A stretch of DNA of 64,000 nucleotides from Branchinecta lynchi (GCA_023053575.1 JAKZAP010000009.1:21681869-21745868); one strand, 5' to 3'; shown: positions 33,323 to 44,442, numbered from the stretch's first letter. Translations and numbers: made by a program. The notes: generated by a model from the letters alone, not told the origin.

Positions 33323-34935
33323 GGTAGCGTTCCAGTTAAGTTATTACAAGTTACAATGACAAGAGGAGGGGCGAGCTCCGTATTGTGTTAGTTTTCACGC
33401 TCGCTGGAACAACAAGACCAAAGGTTTCAATGGGATCCCAAAAACTCAATATTTGTTCCAGACAATTCGGTCTTGTCTTCGCCAAACTCCTTGAATAATT
33501 TTACTATTAAAATTCAGAAACAGATTAAGGCCAAATAGCTAATCATCTGAGAGAACCAAGTTCAGATATGGATTCAGCATGTGTGTTTACCCCTACAAGT
33601 CATATCAGTTTTGACGTAAACTTCCTGCCAATTTCCCGGTTTCGGCCGAATTCCGGAACTACTTGTCCGGCGAAAAAAGAAAGCTCAAAAACGAATTCAG
33701 CGTATCTTCTTTTTTCCAATATTGAATACATCTAATCAACTTCAAATAAAGATTTAACTTATAACAAATGTTCCGGCTCTAGCCGGATCCCGGTCGAACT
33801 ATATGTCCTGGTAAAAAATGATTGTCATACACGGATTCAGCATCTCTTCTTACCCTAAATCGGATATCTAATCAACTACAGATAAAACTTTAACTTTTAA
33901 CAATTTTCCGGTTTTGGCCGGATACCGAGCGAACTACTTATCCGGGTAGAAAATTGTTTTTACATAAGTGTTCAGCATGTCTTCTTACCCCTAAATCGAA
34001 CATCCAATCAACTCGAAATAAAACTTTTACTTTTAACAAACTTGCCGGTTTTGGCCGGATTCCCGGCTAAATACTTGTCCGGCGAGAAAATGGTTTTCAC
34101 CATCGTTTTCAGCATCTCTAAATCGAACATCTAACCAACTCGAAATAAAACTTTCCGGTTTTGGCCGGATTCAAGACTAACTACTTGTCCGGCGAGAAAA
34201 TGGTTTTCACCATCGCTTTCAGCATGTCTTCTTACCCTTAAATCGAACATCTAGTCACCTTAAAATAAAACTTTTACTTTTGACAGACTTTCCGGTTTTG
34301 GCCGGATTCTGGGCTAACTACTTGTCTGGCGAAAAAATGGTTTTCACCATCGTCTTCAGCATGTCTTCTTACCTCTAAATCGAACATCTAATCAACTTCA
34401 AATAAAACTTTTACTTTTAACAAACTTTCCGGTTTTAGCCGGATTCCGAGCGAACTACTTGTCTGATGATAAAATGGGTTTCACCATCGTGTTCAGCATG
34501 TCCTAACCCTGTAATCGACTATCACATTATCCGTTTGAAAATATTTCATTTGCCCCTTAATTTAAACCCCCACCCCTAAATGTAGGGCTACAGAGCACAT
34601 CTACGAACTCGACTTTACTCTTGACCCAAAGAACCCTCACACCAAGTTTCATCAAAATATCTCTTTCCCTTCGAGAGTTATAGTGCGCACAGACGGACAA
34701 CTTTTGCGATGTCATAGTATCCCTCCACTTACGTTTTGGGATCCCAAAAATAGTAACAACGCGAACATACGTCATCACTTTTACGGGAGCTCCTGCAGAA
34801 CCGATAGTTATTATCACTTATGATGCTCCCGAAGATAATAAGTGGGAGGAGCCAATTTACTTACTACGGTGGGCTCTGGAATAATAACAAGAATAGTAAC
34901 GATCGTAACTAATAATAAGTCGCTGGAACGCTACC
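33323..34935. mobile_element. MITE with GGTAGCGTTCCAG ends, TSD CAA, carrying a nested element
   Basis: Left end GGTAGCGTTCCAG and right end CTGGAACGCTACC are perfect inverted repeats, flanked by CAA (33320-33322 and 34936-34938). Without the nested GGGATCCC element (33412-34755) it would be about 270 bp. The 3-bp duplication and the TTCCA motif in the terminus relate it to the GAGCGTGTTCCA family. Confidence 0.8.
33412..34755 (-). repeat. GGGATCCC-family element, inverted, nested
   Basis: Minus-strand copy: starts (right side) with TTTTGGGATCCCAAAA, then cttacgttttgg, and ends at the left with caagaccaaaggtttc. It contains about six internal units with agcatgtcttcttacc and ccggttttggccgg, the complement of those at 346-1210. 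It lies inside the MITE at 33323-34935. Confidence 0.8.
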
Positions 34936-34938
34936 CAA

Positions 34939-36049
34939 GCTCTGAATACGGCCCTCATAAAATTCCTCTCAGATTAGTTCTTTTTTGGCTGCTAGGTGCA
35001 CTTTCGTAAAGAATAAAAGGACTCGTTACTTGTTGGCTTATGTTTATCCAGGTTTGTTTTGCTATTTTCAATTCCTCTTAGGCCTAAACATATTTAAAGC
35101 TGTTTAAAATGCCTCTTCCCCTCTTTTTGCTTTACCCAACTCTGTTCTGTCAAGCGTCATCAAGTTTGTCATTTTTGGTTTCCGACTTCAGTGCTGAGTG
35201 CTGGCTGATTTTTCAAGGGGGCTAATGCGCGACTCGATATGAAACGGAAGCCTAATCGCTTATTCACCGTCAGATAACTTATCCCCCCATCTCACGTGTG
35301 ATTGTTATTGTTCCTCCAGCGCGTCTGGCGGCAATTCGTCATCGGATTTTATGAAGGACGTATTGGTGACGGTTCTATCAAGATGTATTACTATTAACTT
35401 TATCCAACACTGCTAGATGGCGTTATAACTAGGAAAAGCGCGGGATATTCAAATAGGATGAGAAACGGAACCGGACGGTTCCCAACTTTCTATCTGAAAT
35501 AGGGAGAGATCTAAGACTGTGAACTTTGTGAAGGAAGTGTCTCATTCAACTCCTAGTTGAAGTAACTGATCAAACCGAAAAGAAGGGAGTCGTAAGGCCC
35601 CCGTTGGCAGGGACGACTTTAAACCCTTGGACTGGATTGGACTGGACGGTTCCCAACAAAACCCACACCCAACAAATCAAACCCTCCAACACGAAAACGC
35701 TTGAACTCTAGGGGGGGGGGGCCATATTCTCATCCTTCATCATGCAAAGAGGGCAAGGCTAGGTAGGTGTTCCTTGAGTCGCCATCCCTCCTCTTAAAGT
35801 TTAACTGAAAAGCCAACTTATTTTTGCATCATTTAACTGAATGCACTGCATTATTTGAATTGTGTGAAGGGAATTTTTTTTTATTTTTCACTATTTGCTT
35901 CAGTATGACGTTTGGAATATGCACGGCCGCCCTCACAACGCAAAATTCTACTATGACGCCTAAAATCTGAATCTCATCACAAACGCGGCTTTTTGTTGAC
36001 CAGCGGTAAAGTAGTTGATCACTACTTACTGCGCAAACACTTATTTCTC
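34939..36049. other. Intergenic sequence, no gene recognised
   Basis: No convincing exon, RNA gene or element end. A short G run lies at 35710-35720, and tttaactgaaaag occurs near 35800 as it does near 21380. Confidence 0.3.
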
Positions 36050-36464
36050 AGGCATATTCTCGCCGTTCCCCGAGGACTCCACCTGAGGAGTCCCCGCGTT
36101 TTTGTTTGTCCCGGGGACTCACTCCCCGTATTCTCGCGAGTCCCCACCGACAGGGAGTGCTCCGATTATCATCACCATCATCGACAAGGACTCCCTTTCA
36201 GATTCGGAGGGGAATCAATTTTTGCTGGTGTTGGTGCAATGTAATATTAATTAAAAACAATCTGAATAAACAAAACCAAAAATAAAGTATGTCCAGACTA
36301 ATTTCGTCAACTGCATATTTTTCTTTAGAACAAAACCCAATTTCGAAGCATTCCCCGTGTTCTCGCTGTTTCTGTACGCGGAGTTCGTATGGAGTGACTC
36401 CCTCTATTCTCGCCGTTCCCTTCGATTCCCCGAGGAGTCCTCCGGGAACGGCGAGAACACACCT
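36050..36464. mobile_element. 415-bp MITE, third complete copy
   Basis: Begins AGGCATATTCTCGCCG and ends CGGCGAGAACACACCT. Length is again 415 bp. Flanks are CTC and CTA, so the 3-bp duplication has one mismatch. The interior matches 5996-6410. Confidence 0.75.
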
Positions 36465-36691
36465 CTAGTAAATCTTTTAACATAGGTGCAAGTGCATAGA
36501 GGTAACACAAATCCGACAGGAAAATTAAAAAATTCTACTATATGAAAATCGATTACTCGTGAACAGCGGACCAACAAAGTATCGAATTTTCATCGGGTCT
36601 TCAAGCCTAATTAAGTGAATGAACGATAGATAACTAGTTTGTCCTTTCTAACCATTTTCGGTTTAACTTTGAAAAATTCCTTTTTACCTAC

Positions 36692-37145
36692 CTTTCTTGA
36701 ACAAATTCTGCAAAGTAATTCCTTTAGGGATAGTCAAGCCAAAGAGCTGAACCTTCTTTACAAAGATCTGCACCAAACTCGTCTCTTTTTTGAGAGTCAC
36801 GTAGACACCATCCGTTGGAAAACTGACAACGGTGCAATTCTTCCAAGTAGCCCGTTGAGCTACTGTAGACGGCTTCGTTCCATAGTGGGCACCAGCTACA
36901 GGTGCTATCACAGGGGTTGCTTTTTGATCCAACTGTTCTTTAACAGAAGGTAAGTTTGTAGTGGAAATCACTTCCTTAAAGCTACCCTTACAAGAGAGAG
37001 TTCTTTCATTCACGGCAACGTTGTTGGTTTTATTGTTGTTGAGGGGCAGGTTATTGTTCACCGGGGCTAGACTTACAAGAGCGGCTGTTACGTCAGCACG
37101 GGCTTCTGGTCCAGCGTTCCAGAACCAAGATTTGGCGTAATCAAT
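36692..37145 (-). CDS. Internal exon of an unrecognised gene (related to exon 43359-43809)
   Basis: A minus-strand exon of 454 nt: acceptor gcttgtttttcag before ATTGATTACGCC and donor AAAG|GTAGGT. The frame enters in phase 0 and leaves in phase 1. It encodes IDYAKSWFWNAGPEARADV, an Asn-rich linker, then a C-terminal segment with WKNCTVVSFPTDGVYVTLKK and VKKVQLFGLTIPKG, ending LQNLFKKG. The exon at 43359-43809 has the same phases, nearly the same length and donor, and a related ending (VKRVHLYGV, then FSSIFWQG), so the two are probably duplicates. No known domain recognised. It may be part of the same gene or of a tandem paralogue. Confidence 0.65.
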
Positions 37146-37185
37146 CTGAAAAACAAGCTGTTGTAGAAAGAATACACATAAATTC

Positions 37186-37545
37186 AAAAAAATGTATACA
37201 ACGGATATGTCAGCTACGATGCTTCATCAGCGATATTGTTATCGCCCCAATCGTGCAGCAAAAACAGTGGTCGTGTCAAAAATTAAATCTCAGTACACGT
37301 TTTTTCCCTACAGTAGTGTTTGTTGCCCGAATAATATATATATTCGGCAGAAGCTTCAGTTATTTATTACAGGTTTGTTTCCTTCCCCGACGTTGACCCA
37401 GAAGATTGAGAGCCTGACGAGGACCCTTGCCAGGAAGGGCCGAAATATCACTGATGAAGCATCGTAGCTGACGCATCCGTTGTATACATCATTTGAATAT
37501 ATGTTTCAAAGTCAACTTGGGCTCAAGGAATATTTATCAGAATAC
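37186..37545. repeat. Repeat D pair in inverted arrangement
   Basis: The left arm (about 37190-37240) reads acaacggatatgtcagctac then gatgcttcatcagcgatatt. The right arm (37379-37545) reads tccttccccgacgttgaccc, ggacccttgccaggaagggc, catcgtagctgacgcatcc and cagcttgggctcaaggaat-like sequence. It lies just upstream of the exon at 36692-37145. Confidence 0.6.
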
Positions 37546-37885
37546 ACATGGCTCGTAGATCACGTGCAAATGAAGCTAAAACCCGTACTTATACACGTAA
37601 CACTTCCTAGTGCGACTTTTCATTAAAGGACCTGTCGTACCTATAGTGCCAATGCAACCTACTTCCGTAACAGCATTCATTAGTTCTTAAACCCGGAGAT
37701 CCAACCCGCTGTCGAAACCTCACTTATCTTGGTACGTGCCCTGAGTCTCTATTTTTAGTACGCATTATGCTCCCGACGAGTGTTAGTGTCTCGCGCTACT
37801 GATAAGTAAAACCGGTCGTTTGAATTTTGACGGCTAGAATTCAATGGGCTTGGCAAAAGGCTTAAACAACCAAGGCCGTGAATAT

Positions 37886-38400
37886 TTTTTTTTTTTTTTT
37901 TTTCAATCAATCAATCAAGTTTAATCCGAATAGCTAACGCAGCTAGAAAAGGAATACAAATTTACAAAATACACAAACACACAAGAAACAAATTAACTAT
38001 TATTCAGTATTCCTCTCGGATCGACGCATGGAAGACGGGAGAGGAGGGGGGAATAGATGGGCCATCCGGGGACAACAAGTTATCTTAGCTCCAAATTTGT
38101 TTGAAAGAGTATTTCTACATACAGATAATTTAGGAATGTCGAGTTTAATGAGAGCCTCTTCGTATGTAATATTATGATCACCCAGAATGATTCTCATGGC
38201 TCTCTTTTGGACATTTTCTAGGCGATCAGAGAGCTCTGCAGAAAGAGAAGAATTCCAAACCGGTGAGGCATATTCTAAATTAGGACGGATATAAGTTTTA
38301 AAATAACAGAGGAGGCATTTAGTATCCAAACCGAAAGATTTAAGGGTATTCCGACAGTTCTGAATTTTAAAACATAAACAGTAAATAGTGCGAGTTGTGC
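37886..38400 (-). mobile_element. 5'-truncated LINE, reverse transcriptase C-terminus and tail
   Basis: Minus-strand frame 38000-38329 holds YIRPNLEYASPVWNSSL, LENVQKRAMRIIL and NTLSNKFGAKI, the C-terminal part of a CR1/Jockey-type reverse transcriptase ORF. A 3' untranslated region follows and then a tail of TTGA repeats and poly-A (37886-37915 on the plus strand as T run and tcaatcaatcaatcaa). The same 3' end is at 62675-63202. Confidence 0.85.
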
Positions 38401-38429
38401 TTTAATTTCGCAAGTTCTGTCCGTCCATC

Positions 38430-38790
38430 GGTCTAGTTTGGTCACTTCCACAAAAGCCAGGCCGACGAAACTTGCCATACATGTAAAGAACCTGACAAAA
38501 TGCTCTAAGAAACTTTTTCTTTATCGGATTCAACCATCGGTGGGTGGGGGGGGGATCGGGGCTGGAAGGATGGGGTATACTGAACCTCGTGGCATTCATA
38601 AGTTGCGAACGGTACATTCGATATGAGTAAAACTTGATGAATATGAAAACGTTATGAACCAGATTCAGCCACTTTGGTGGGTTGGAGGGAATTTCTACAT
38701 TCCAAGTCTGCTGGACTCGGAATGTAGAATATTCATGTGCCCCAAATGAAACATTTTGGGGTCGCAAATAGGCATGGGCGCTGTTTTGTC
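38430..38790 (-). repeat. Pyrimidine-rich family fragment, inverted
   Basis: Blocks such as aagccagg.cgacgaaacttg, a GGTGGGTGGGGGGGGGATCGG tract and gaacggtacattcgat resemble the reverse complement of the repeat tract at 6780-9990. The match is weaker than at 42240-42850. Confidence 0.4.
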
Positions 38791-38949
38791 ATTCAAATAG
38801 GAACAGGCAGAAACGGGTCACATAAGAACAGAAAGAAACCAGGAAACTCGAAAACAGGTCCTGTTCTGTTTTAACAGAAATGATGACTTAAAAAACAGAA
38901 ACAGCTGTTAAACAGGCGAAAAAAAAAACAGAAACCGTAGTTTAAAACA

Positions 38950-39475
38950 GGTTTTTGGGATCCGAAAACGTAAGTGGAGGGATACCTATGACATCGTAAA
39001 GTTGTCGGTCTGTCCGTCCGTCCGTCTGATAGCACGATAACCCTCGAAGGGGTTGAGATATTTTGATCAAACTTGGCACGAAGACTCTTTAGGTCAACGT
39101 ACAGGTCAAGTTCGAAGATGGGCTATGTAGCTCTATATTTAGAGGTGGGGGAGGGGTTTTCACCAATGGTTTTCACCATCGTGTTCAGCATGTCTTCTTA
39201 CCCCGTTATCGACTATCACATTATATGTTTAAAAATATTTAATTTGCCCCTTAAATTAAACCCCCTCCCCCACCCCTAAATGTAGGGCTACAGAGCCCAT
39301 CTACGAACTTGACCTTACTCTTGACCCAAACAATCCTCACATCAAGTTTCATCAGAATATCTCATTCCCTTCGAGAGTTGTAGTGCGTACAGACGGATAG
39401 ACGGACGGACAGACGGACAATTTTTGTGATGTCATAGGTATCCCTCCACTTACGTTTTGGGATCCCAAAAACGGT
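38950..39475. repeat. Two GGGATCCC-family start segments facing each other
   Basis: The left segment starts ttttgggatccgaaaacgta and agtggagggatacctatgac; the right segment ends aggtatccctccacttacg and ttttgggatcccaaaa. Together they form an inverted repeat with ends like the starts of 148-1563. The short interior carries agcatgtcttcttacc. Confidence 0.65.
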
Positions 39476-39717
39476 TATGTAAATTGTTTCCCTGTTTTCG
39501 CTACTAGTCAACGGATCTCGGAAAAGGCTTGGTGAAACCACAGCCTAGTTTTAAAGTATTCAAATATTTTAGAATAGGCTACTGTAAGTTGAAGAGTAAA
39601 TATCGCGAGGGATCCTTTAAGAATTAATGAATGCAATTACGGATGCAGGGAGGTTTTTGGTGTTGAATGTGGGAGGGTAATGCGGAGGATATGAGAAAAA
39701 TAATTTGTAGGAATTAT
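39476..39717. other. Short intergenic stretch
   Basis: Contains a fragment (ctagttttaaagtattcaaa, tgtaagttgaagagtaaat) that is the complement of the ttactcttcaacttacag block found at 14775-14825 and 20097-20150. No gene recognised. Confidence 0.3.
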
Positions 39718-39729
39718 AAATCTTGGAAG

Positions 39730-39977
39730 CATTTTTTATAAGTAGTGAACTGATAGACAAAAATGCTCCTCAGCCGGGATTTGAACCCAGGCCCTCTGTT
39801 TACAAGACAGACGCTCTACCAACTGAGCTACCGAGGGGCTTGTGAACAGAATCTGAAAACCACTACAATAGTCTGGTAGAAGCCGGCCATAGGAACAGTG
39901 ATCCCGCCTGAATGCAAATTCATCTAATCAGTTCACATCCCCATGTCACGGAAATTAATAATAGTGCCATCTATATT
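39730..39977 (-). mobile_element. tRNA-containing insertion flanked by 12-bp direct repeats
   Basis: Both flanks carry AAATCTTGGAAG (39718-39729 and 39978-39989). The insert holds a tRNA-Thr-like sequence plus about 137 bp on its 5' side, and a GTGAACTGAT / ATCAGTTCAC inverted pair near its ends. A 12-bp flanking duplication suggests target-primed retroposition, but the tRNA is not at the very 5' end as in a usual SINE. Confidence 0.45.
39764..39839 (-). tRNA. tRNA-Thr(UGU)-like gene
   Basis: The minus strand has a clear A box (TAGCTCAGTTGG), an anticodon arm TCTGT-CTTGTAA-ACAGA with anticodon TGT, a B box (GGTTCAAATCC), and a TTTTT pol III terminator just after the 3' end. D, anticodon and T stems pair well. 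The acceptor stem is imperfect: either one mismatch with two extra bases before the D arm, or a shifted stem with a C-A terminal pair. It may be a pseudogene or SINE-like copy and not a functional gene. Confidence 0.75.
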
Positions 39978-40421
39978 AAATCTTGGAAGGTTCATCTGTC
40001 TGGGAATGTCGCACAGGGAGCCCTTTGCATTGTCAGGGTTCCCATTTCGTAAGTTTTACGTAAGCAAGACGTAAGTTTTAGATAATAAAATTTTAATTTT
40101 AAATTAATTTAGCCTAACACGTAATATGAGAATGTTTCGGCTTCAGTCATGAGGAATTTTTTCAGTCGGCACAAGGATGCATTGCAGAAAGGGAGGGAGG
40201 GATGTACTACTTCAAAGTAGAATCGTAAGTTCTTACTGACTTGGGAAGTATTGATCTATTTTATATTCTTCACTTGCATTTTTTGTTTCCTTGCTTTTTC
40301 AGGAGAGAACAAAATAATGTCAGTCGCATGGTGCCCTGGGAAAGAGTAGTCTAAGCGACGACCGAGAGATCATGGGCCCTTGGAATAAAAAAAATACTTG
40401 CCAGCATATCCTCCCTTATAC

Positions 40422-40541
40422 CGTGGATTTTTCGTTTCTTGCAAAAGTTCCGAATCAGTTTCACTGTTTCGGAGTAAGTCTTGTTCGAGGAGTTAGAATC
40501 GTCAAAGTCAGCCTGGTACCCAGTAACTATCATCTGATCCC
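40422..40541 (-). CDS. Internal exon of the unrecognised minus-strand gene
   Basis: A 120-nt exon: acceptor catttttttttcag and donor CCACG|GTATAAGG, entering and leaving in phase 1. The exon at 43359-43809 ends in phase 1 (CAAG), and joining the two restores a Gly codon and keeps the frame. It encodes DQMIVTGYQADFDDSNSSNK, then a basic helix-like end with IRNFCKKRKIHG. The long T tract before the AG is a good polypyrimidine tract. An alternative donor (GCAA|GTATTT) is about 30 bases downstream. No domain recognised. Confidence 0.65.
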
Positions 40542-40621
40542 CTGAAAAAAAAATGACCTGATTGGATTGGTCCAACAGCTGCACTGTTGGAAGTTTCATA
40601 ACATTTGCGCACGGCACCACG

Positions 40622-41369
40622 GATGCACACTTTCAAAAGTAAGACATAACCAAGAATGTTTATCGAGAAATATTTATTTATTTTTATTTATTTACTTCAA
40701 AATATAGCCAACTTGTGCTGCTACATAACAACTCATTTTATATAAACTAAAAAGAGAAAAAAAAATATGCTGAAGTCACGAAGCCTCCAACAAACAAAGT
40801 CCACAAAACTCAATCAGGATGGGCCAAACCCACAATAAATTTCTTTCCCCCATGCTTGCCACATAAGCAGAGACAGGCGCATTTGCGGCATTTGTTTATC
40901 TAAATGTGTAAGTAGGTTACTTCTCCCTAAAATTTAAGTTATATGTGTATGATTGTTTTTGTTCAGTTGTTAAAGCCTTAAGCTAGGATTTTATTTTCCG
41001 ATAATTTAAATCATATTATTAATTTAAATTTCCATTTTTTTGTCACTTTCATGCCCGGCACTTCCACTGACTTATTGTCGTTTACTTTGTATTCCAGTAC
41101 TATTTACTCTTACACATGATCTGCTGACGTTACAGAAAACTTGTGTTATGACGCTTTTTAAGAGTTACGTTTCTATAAACATAAAAATAATTGCTGTTTC
41201 TGAGACAAAAAAAGGTTTTAACACTGGAGGAACACGGCTAAGAATTTCTTGCGGACGTGCGTTTCTGTACGACATAACAGTAGCCTATACATGATTTGCA
41301 AAGCTACTATGAAAAGACCCATCTTGCTTATTATGCCTTTAATATTATGGATTTACCCTTATGGAATTA
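40622..41369. other. Intron-like AT-rich sequence, no gene recognised
   Basis: Lies between exons 40422-40541 and 43359-43809 of the minus-strand gene. TTTATT repeats sit near 40675-40695. No RNA gene or coding signal seen. Confidence 0.35.
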
Positions 41370-41590
41370 CCCTAATATCGCTAATGAAGAATCGTAGCTG
41401 ACGTCTATCCGTTGTAAACATTGTTTGAATATGTGTTTCAAAGTCAGCTTGGGCTCAAAGAGTATTTAACCACACAATACCACAGTAAACCAGCTATGTA
41501 CTAAAAAAATGCATAAAAAGGATCTGTCAGCTACGATGCTCTAGCAGCGATATTTCGGCCCTTCTTGGAAAGGGTCTTCGTCAGGCTGTC
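41370..41590. repeat. Repeat D pair in inverted arrangement
   Basis: 41370-41470 reads cgctaatgaagaatcgtagc and ttcaaagtcagcttgggctc on plus; 41515-41590 reads tcagctacgatgctctagca and gatatttcggcccttcttgg, the complement of the family. Sits directly upstream of the LINE fragment. Confidence 0.6.
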
Positions 41591-41599
41591 AATTTTTTG

Positions 41600-42235
41600 C
41601 TCTGTCGGTCGGTCTGTCCAGGTTTTGCTAGTTCGGGAAAGATGCGGCCTGTCTAAATTATGGAATGGTGGCGTTGGAACTTCTTTACAGTATGGTTACG
41701 TGTCGCATAAGGTGGAGCATATTCTTCGTGATCAGGAAATTCAGGATTGGCAGTGTCGGAAGGCTGAGTCGGTGTCTCTAAGGTTCTATGCAAAGGCAAA
41801 AGATGTTTGGGGGGAGGAAATTTATTTTAAAGCTGGGTTGTCAGGAGTAGATTCAAAGTGGATGGTGAGTTTAAGGGGGGGGGGGGGTTAGCTATTGGGG
41901 AGAAAAGAAGGTTTATAGGAAAAAATAGGTTAAAGAATGGCCCTTACTTTTGCCCGATGTGTGGAAAGATGGATGAGGATGTGTTCCACTTTATGTGTGA
42001 ATGTGAAGGATTGAGTGATTTAAGGGTCGAATGATTTGGGGTGGGAATTACTCGGGAGGAGTTGCTACTAGAAAAAATTGGAAGTACAAATATGGGGGAC
42101 ATCCGTAAGGTGGCTAGATTCCTCCGCGTTGGTTTGTCCCATAGAGAGCGACTTTTGTAGTTTGTTTGTTTTCTTGTTTTGTTGCCATGACCGCAAGGTT
42201 TTTTTCGTGCAATAAATTCATTCATTCATTCATAA
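41600..42235 (+). mobile_element. LINE C-terminal fragment with a zinc-finger-like motif and TTCA tail
   Basis: The frame 41620-41885 (VSHKVEHILRDQEIQDWQCR) is broken at a run of about 13 G and continues in another frame with CPMCGKMDEDVFHFMCECEG, a Cys/His motif typical of the C-terminus of LINE reverse transcriptase proteins. It ends cgtgcaataaattcattcat, a TTCA-repeat tail at 42212-42232. The element is 5'-truncated and frameshifted. A related motif is at 59230-59520. Confidence 0.8.
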
Positions 42236-42850
42236 GCCAGGACAATGAAACTTGGCAGGCATATCAGTGGACCCCAAAAGATTAAGTTGGAAATACTCAT
42301 TTCACCGATCTGAGCATCGTGGGGGAGTGGAGGGAGGGGGAATCTTGAGGGATTTATAACTTTTGAACGGGTGATCGGATCTTAATGAAGCTTAATACTG
42401 AGAAAGACCACCTGTTTCAGAACCCCCGCTTAAAATCCGGACCAGATTCGGCGACATTGGGGGGAGCGGGAGGGGGGGAACCGGAAATCTCGGAAAACCC
42501 TTAGAGTGGAGTGATCGGGATGAAACTTGGTGGAAAGAACACACAAGTCCTAGATACGTCGTTGACATGTCCGGGATGGATTCGGGCACTGTGGGGGGGT
42601 TGAGGGGGGGGAACTCCGGTGATCGCGCTAGTTCGTACTTCCGGATGTGCTAGGACAATGAAACTTGGCAGGAATATCAGGAACCTTAAATGATTAATCT
42701 GGAAATAGTCAATTCCCCGATCCGAGCATCGTGGGGGAGTGGATGGATGGGGAATCCGGGATTTTGAGGTATTTATAACCTTCGAACGGCTGATCCGATA
42801 GCAATGAAACTGGATATTTGGAGAGAGCTCGTACTTCAGACAGCCCACTC
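42236..42850 (-). repeat. Pyrimidine-rich repeat family, inverted copies
   Basis: Reverse-complement version of the tract at 6780-9990: gacaatgaaacttggcagg occurs twice (about 42240 and 42655), with gatc.gagcatcgtggggg and gatcgggatgaaacttgg blocks. About two units of roughly 415 bp. No coding meaning. Confidence 0.7.
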
Positions 42851-42994
42851 AAAAAAACTTATCATCTTTGAAAGTCTCTCAAAGATAAGTTCGTCAGAAG
42901 CTTCAAAATGCGTTTCAGAATTTTTGAAAGCTTGGTAGACCGACAGGTCTATCTCGAGTTTCGAACTTCTTTTCTTATGCTTGTTTTTTTCCAT

Positions 42995-43165
42995 TTTTTA
43001 GCCGCACCTTTCAAATTTGTTCATATTTCGAATTGCGTCCAACCGCCGCTTCAGAGGGCGGAAAGACTGGACAGCCAAAAAGTGCAAAAAATCGCTAATT
43101 TCACAGAGCAAGTACTGGTATTTTGGGAAATAATATTTCTAAACCAGTTTACCGCGAAATGATCA
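42995..43165. repeat. Partial relative of the 2409-2825 cassette
   Basis: Shares aatcgctaatttca, a ggtattttggg block and cgcgaaatgatcattcct with 2409-2825. The terminal repeats are not clear, and a TA-type element follows immediately. Confidence 0.45.
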
Positions 43166-43170
43166 TTCCT

Positions 43171-43333
43171 ACTGTAAAAAAAAATCTTGCAATATTTGCT
43201 ACTGGGATTAATCTTGTCTCAGTCCTCTAATTCGGATTAATCTTATCCCAGTAGAGATAGAAATTAATCCCAGTAGCAAATACTGCAGTTAACTTTAATC
43301 CTTCGGCTACTCGGAGAAAGTTTTTTTACAGTG
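43171..43333. mobile_element. Palindromic TA-type element next to an exon
   Basis: ACTGTAAAAAAAAATCTTGC to TTTTTTTACAGTG followed by TA; the body has ttgctactgggattaatc and its complement. The left two bases are missing. It ends only 25 bases from the donor of exon 43359-43809, inside the intron. Confidence 0.65.
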
Positions 43334-43358
43334 TAGTAAGAGGTGTGCTTTGACCTAC

Positions 43359-43809
43359 CTTGCCAAAAAATACTGGAAAACGTCAGTTTCCTTTTTGCTT
43401 GGACACAGACTCCATACAAGTGCACTCTCTTTACCAAGAGCCTCCCAGAGTCTCCTCCTTCCTGAAAGGAGATCTCCAACGTATTGCCTGTTGGAAACCC
43501 CTTAATGAGACCAATTCTTGGCTTTATCTGTATACTTCTAGAGAGCGCGAATACTGGTCTAGATACCTTTTCATCACTTGCAATAGAAGGATTGGCCTTG
43601 AAAAGAGTGTTGGCAACCTCTAGGGGTTTGGAAACATCCAAAGGCTTCGAATCTGCAACTTTCTGGCTAGGAGGGCTGTGGCGTCTTAATGACACTTCCA
43701 CAGTGTCTGCTACATCTCGGACTTCGGGATCTTCAGAAGGCTCAGAATCTGTGACGTACTGGCTAGGAAGTACTCCTTGACATGCTAATGGAACTTCCAC
43801 GGCAGCTTC
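43359..43809 (-). CDS. Exon 2 of an unrecognised minus-strand gene
   Basis: A 451-nt exon: acceptor cgttctgtttcttacag before GAAGCTGCC and donor GGCAAG|GTAGGT. It enters in phase 0, matching the phase-0 end of the exon at 44443-44910, and leaves in phase 1, matching 40422-40541. It starts EAAVEVPLACQGVLPSQY, has an acidic Ser/Pro-rich repeat-like part (SEPSEDPEVRDVADTVEVSL, SQKVADSKPLDVSKPLEV), then RPVFALSRSIQIKPRIGLIK and VKRVHLYGVCVQAKRK, and ends FSSIFWQG. The last ~70 residues resemble those of exon 36692-37145. No known family recognised. Confidence 0.7.
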
Positions 43810-44069
43810 CTGTAAGAAACAGAACGAGAGTATGGAGGCTGAGAAAGTGTATGCAATAATCTTTGCTTCCCTTCAAGTAATGTATTTTACAAGTAAAATA
43901 CACACATTAAAACACTAAACAAAATAATTTAAAAACACACTAAATTTTACAGAGTGGCAAGTATGAAGAGATTTCTGGCCAAAATATTGGTTCCTGTGAC
44001 TTTATAATAGCTGGATATTCAGGCAGTTTGTATGTCTTAAATTCTTCAGAGCTCGATGGCACTTGATAT

Positions 44070-44304
44070 CAGGGGCTTCAGTGGCGTCACGGCCAGTCGG
44101 CAAAAAATAAAAGAGTCGGCGCGAAGCGCCACGAATTTCGTCAAAACAGTTGAATTTTTCATGAAAACAGTCGGTTTTTCTGAAAATTGGTCGATTTTTC
44201 GTCAAAATAGTCGTTTTTTCTGCAGAAACAGTTGGTAAAAATTACCAGCCAGTCGGTAAATACCTCGTCCCCCCTCCCCAACATTTTGGCTAGTAATGCC
44301 TCTG
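44070..44304. mobile_element. hAT-type MITE with perfect TSD CTTGATAT, in an intron
   Basis: Begins CAGGGGCTTCAGTGGCGTC and ends CTAGTAATGCCTCTG, flanked by CTTGATAT on both sides (44062-44069 and 44305-44312). Same family as 8351-8668 and 20951-21365. The perfect 8-bp duplication makes it the youngest or best preserved copy here and supports hAT membership of the whole family. Confidence 0.85.
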
Positions 44305-44442
44305 CTTGATATAGTATGAACAACATCCATGTACACATTTAAATCAATGATACTGTGATTGGCGGATGTAATAAGAAATACTGAATTTGAGGTTGACAGC
44401 GAAAGACCACAGAAAATACAAGAAACAAAACAATCAACTTAC

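Noticed and set aside
37888..37905. T run considered as a pol III terminator
   Set aside because: It is the poly-A tail of the minus-strand LINE fragment, next to its TTGA repeats; no pol III promoter nearby.
41040..41294. 84-codon frame considered as a secreted or membrane peptide
   Set aside because: A hydrophobic start alone is weak evidence in AT-rich intron DNA; no conservation or splice support visible.
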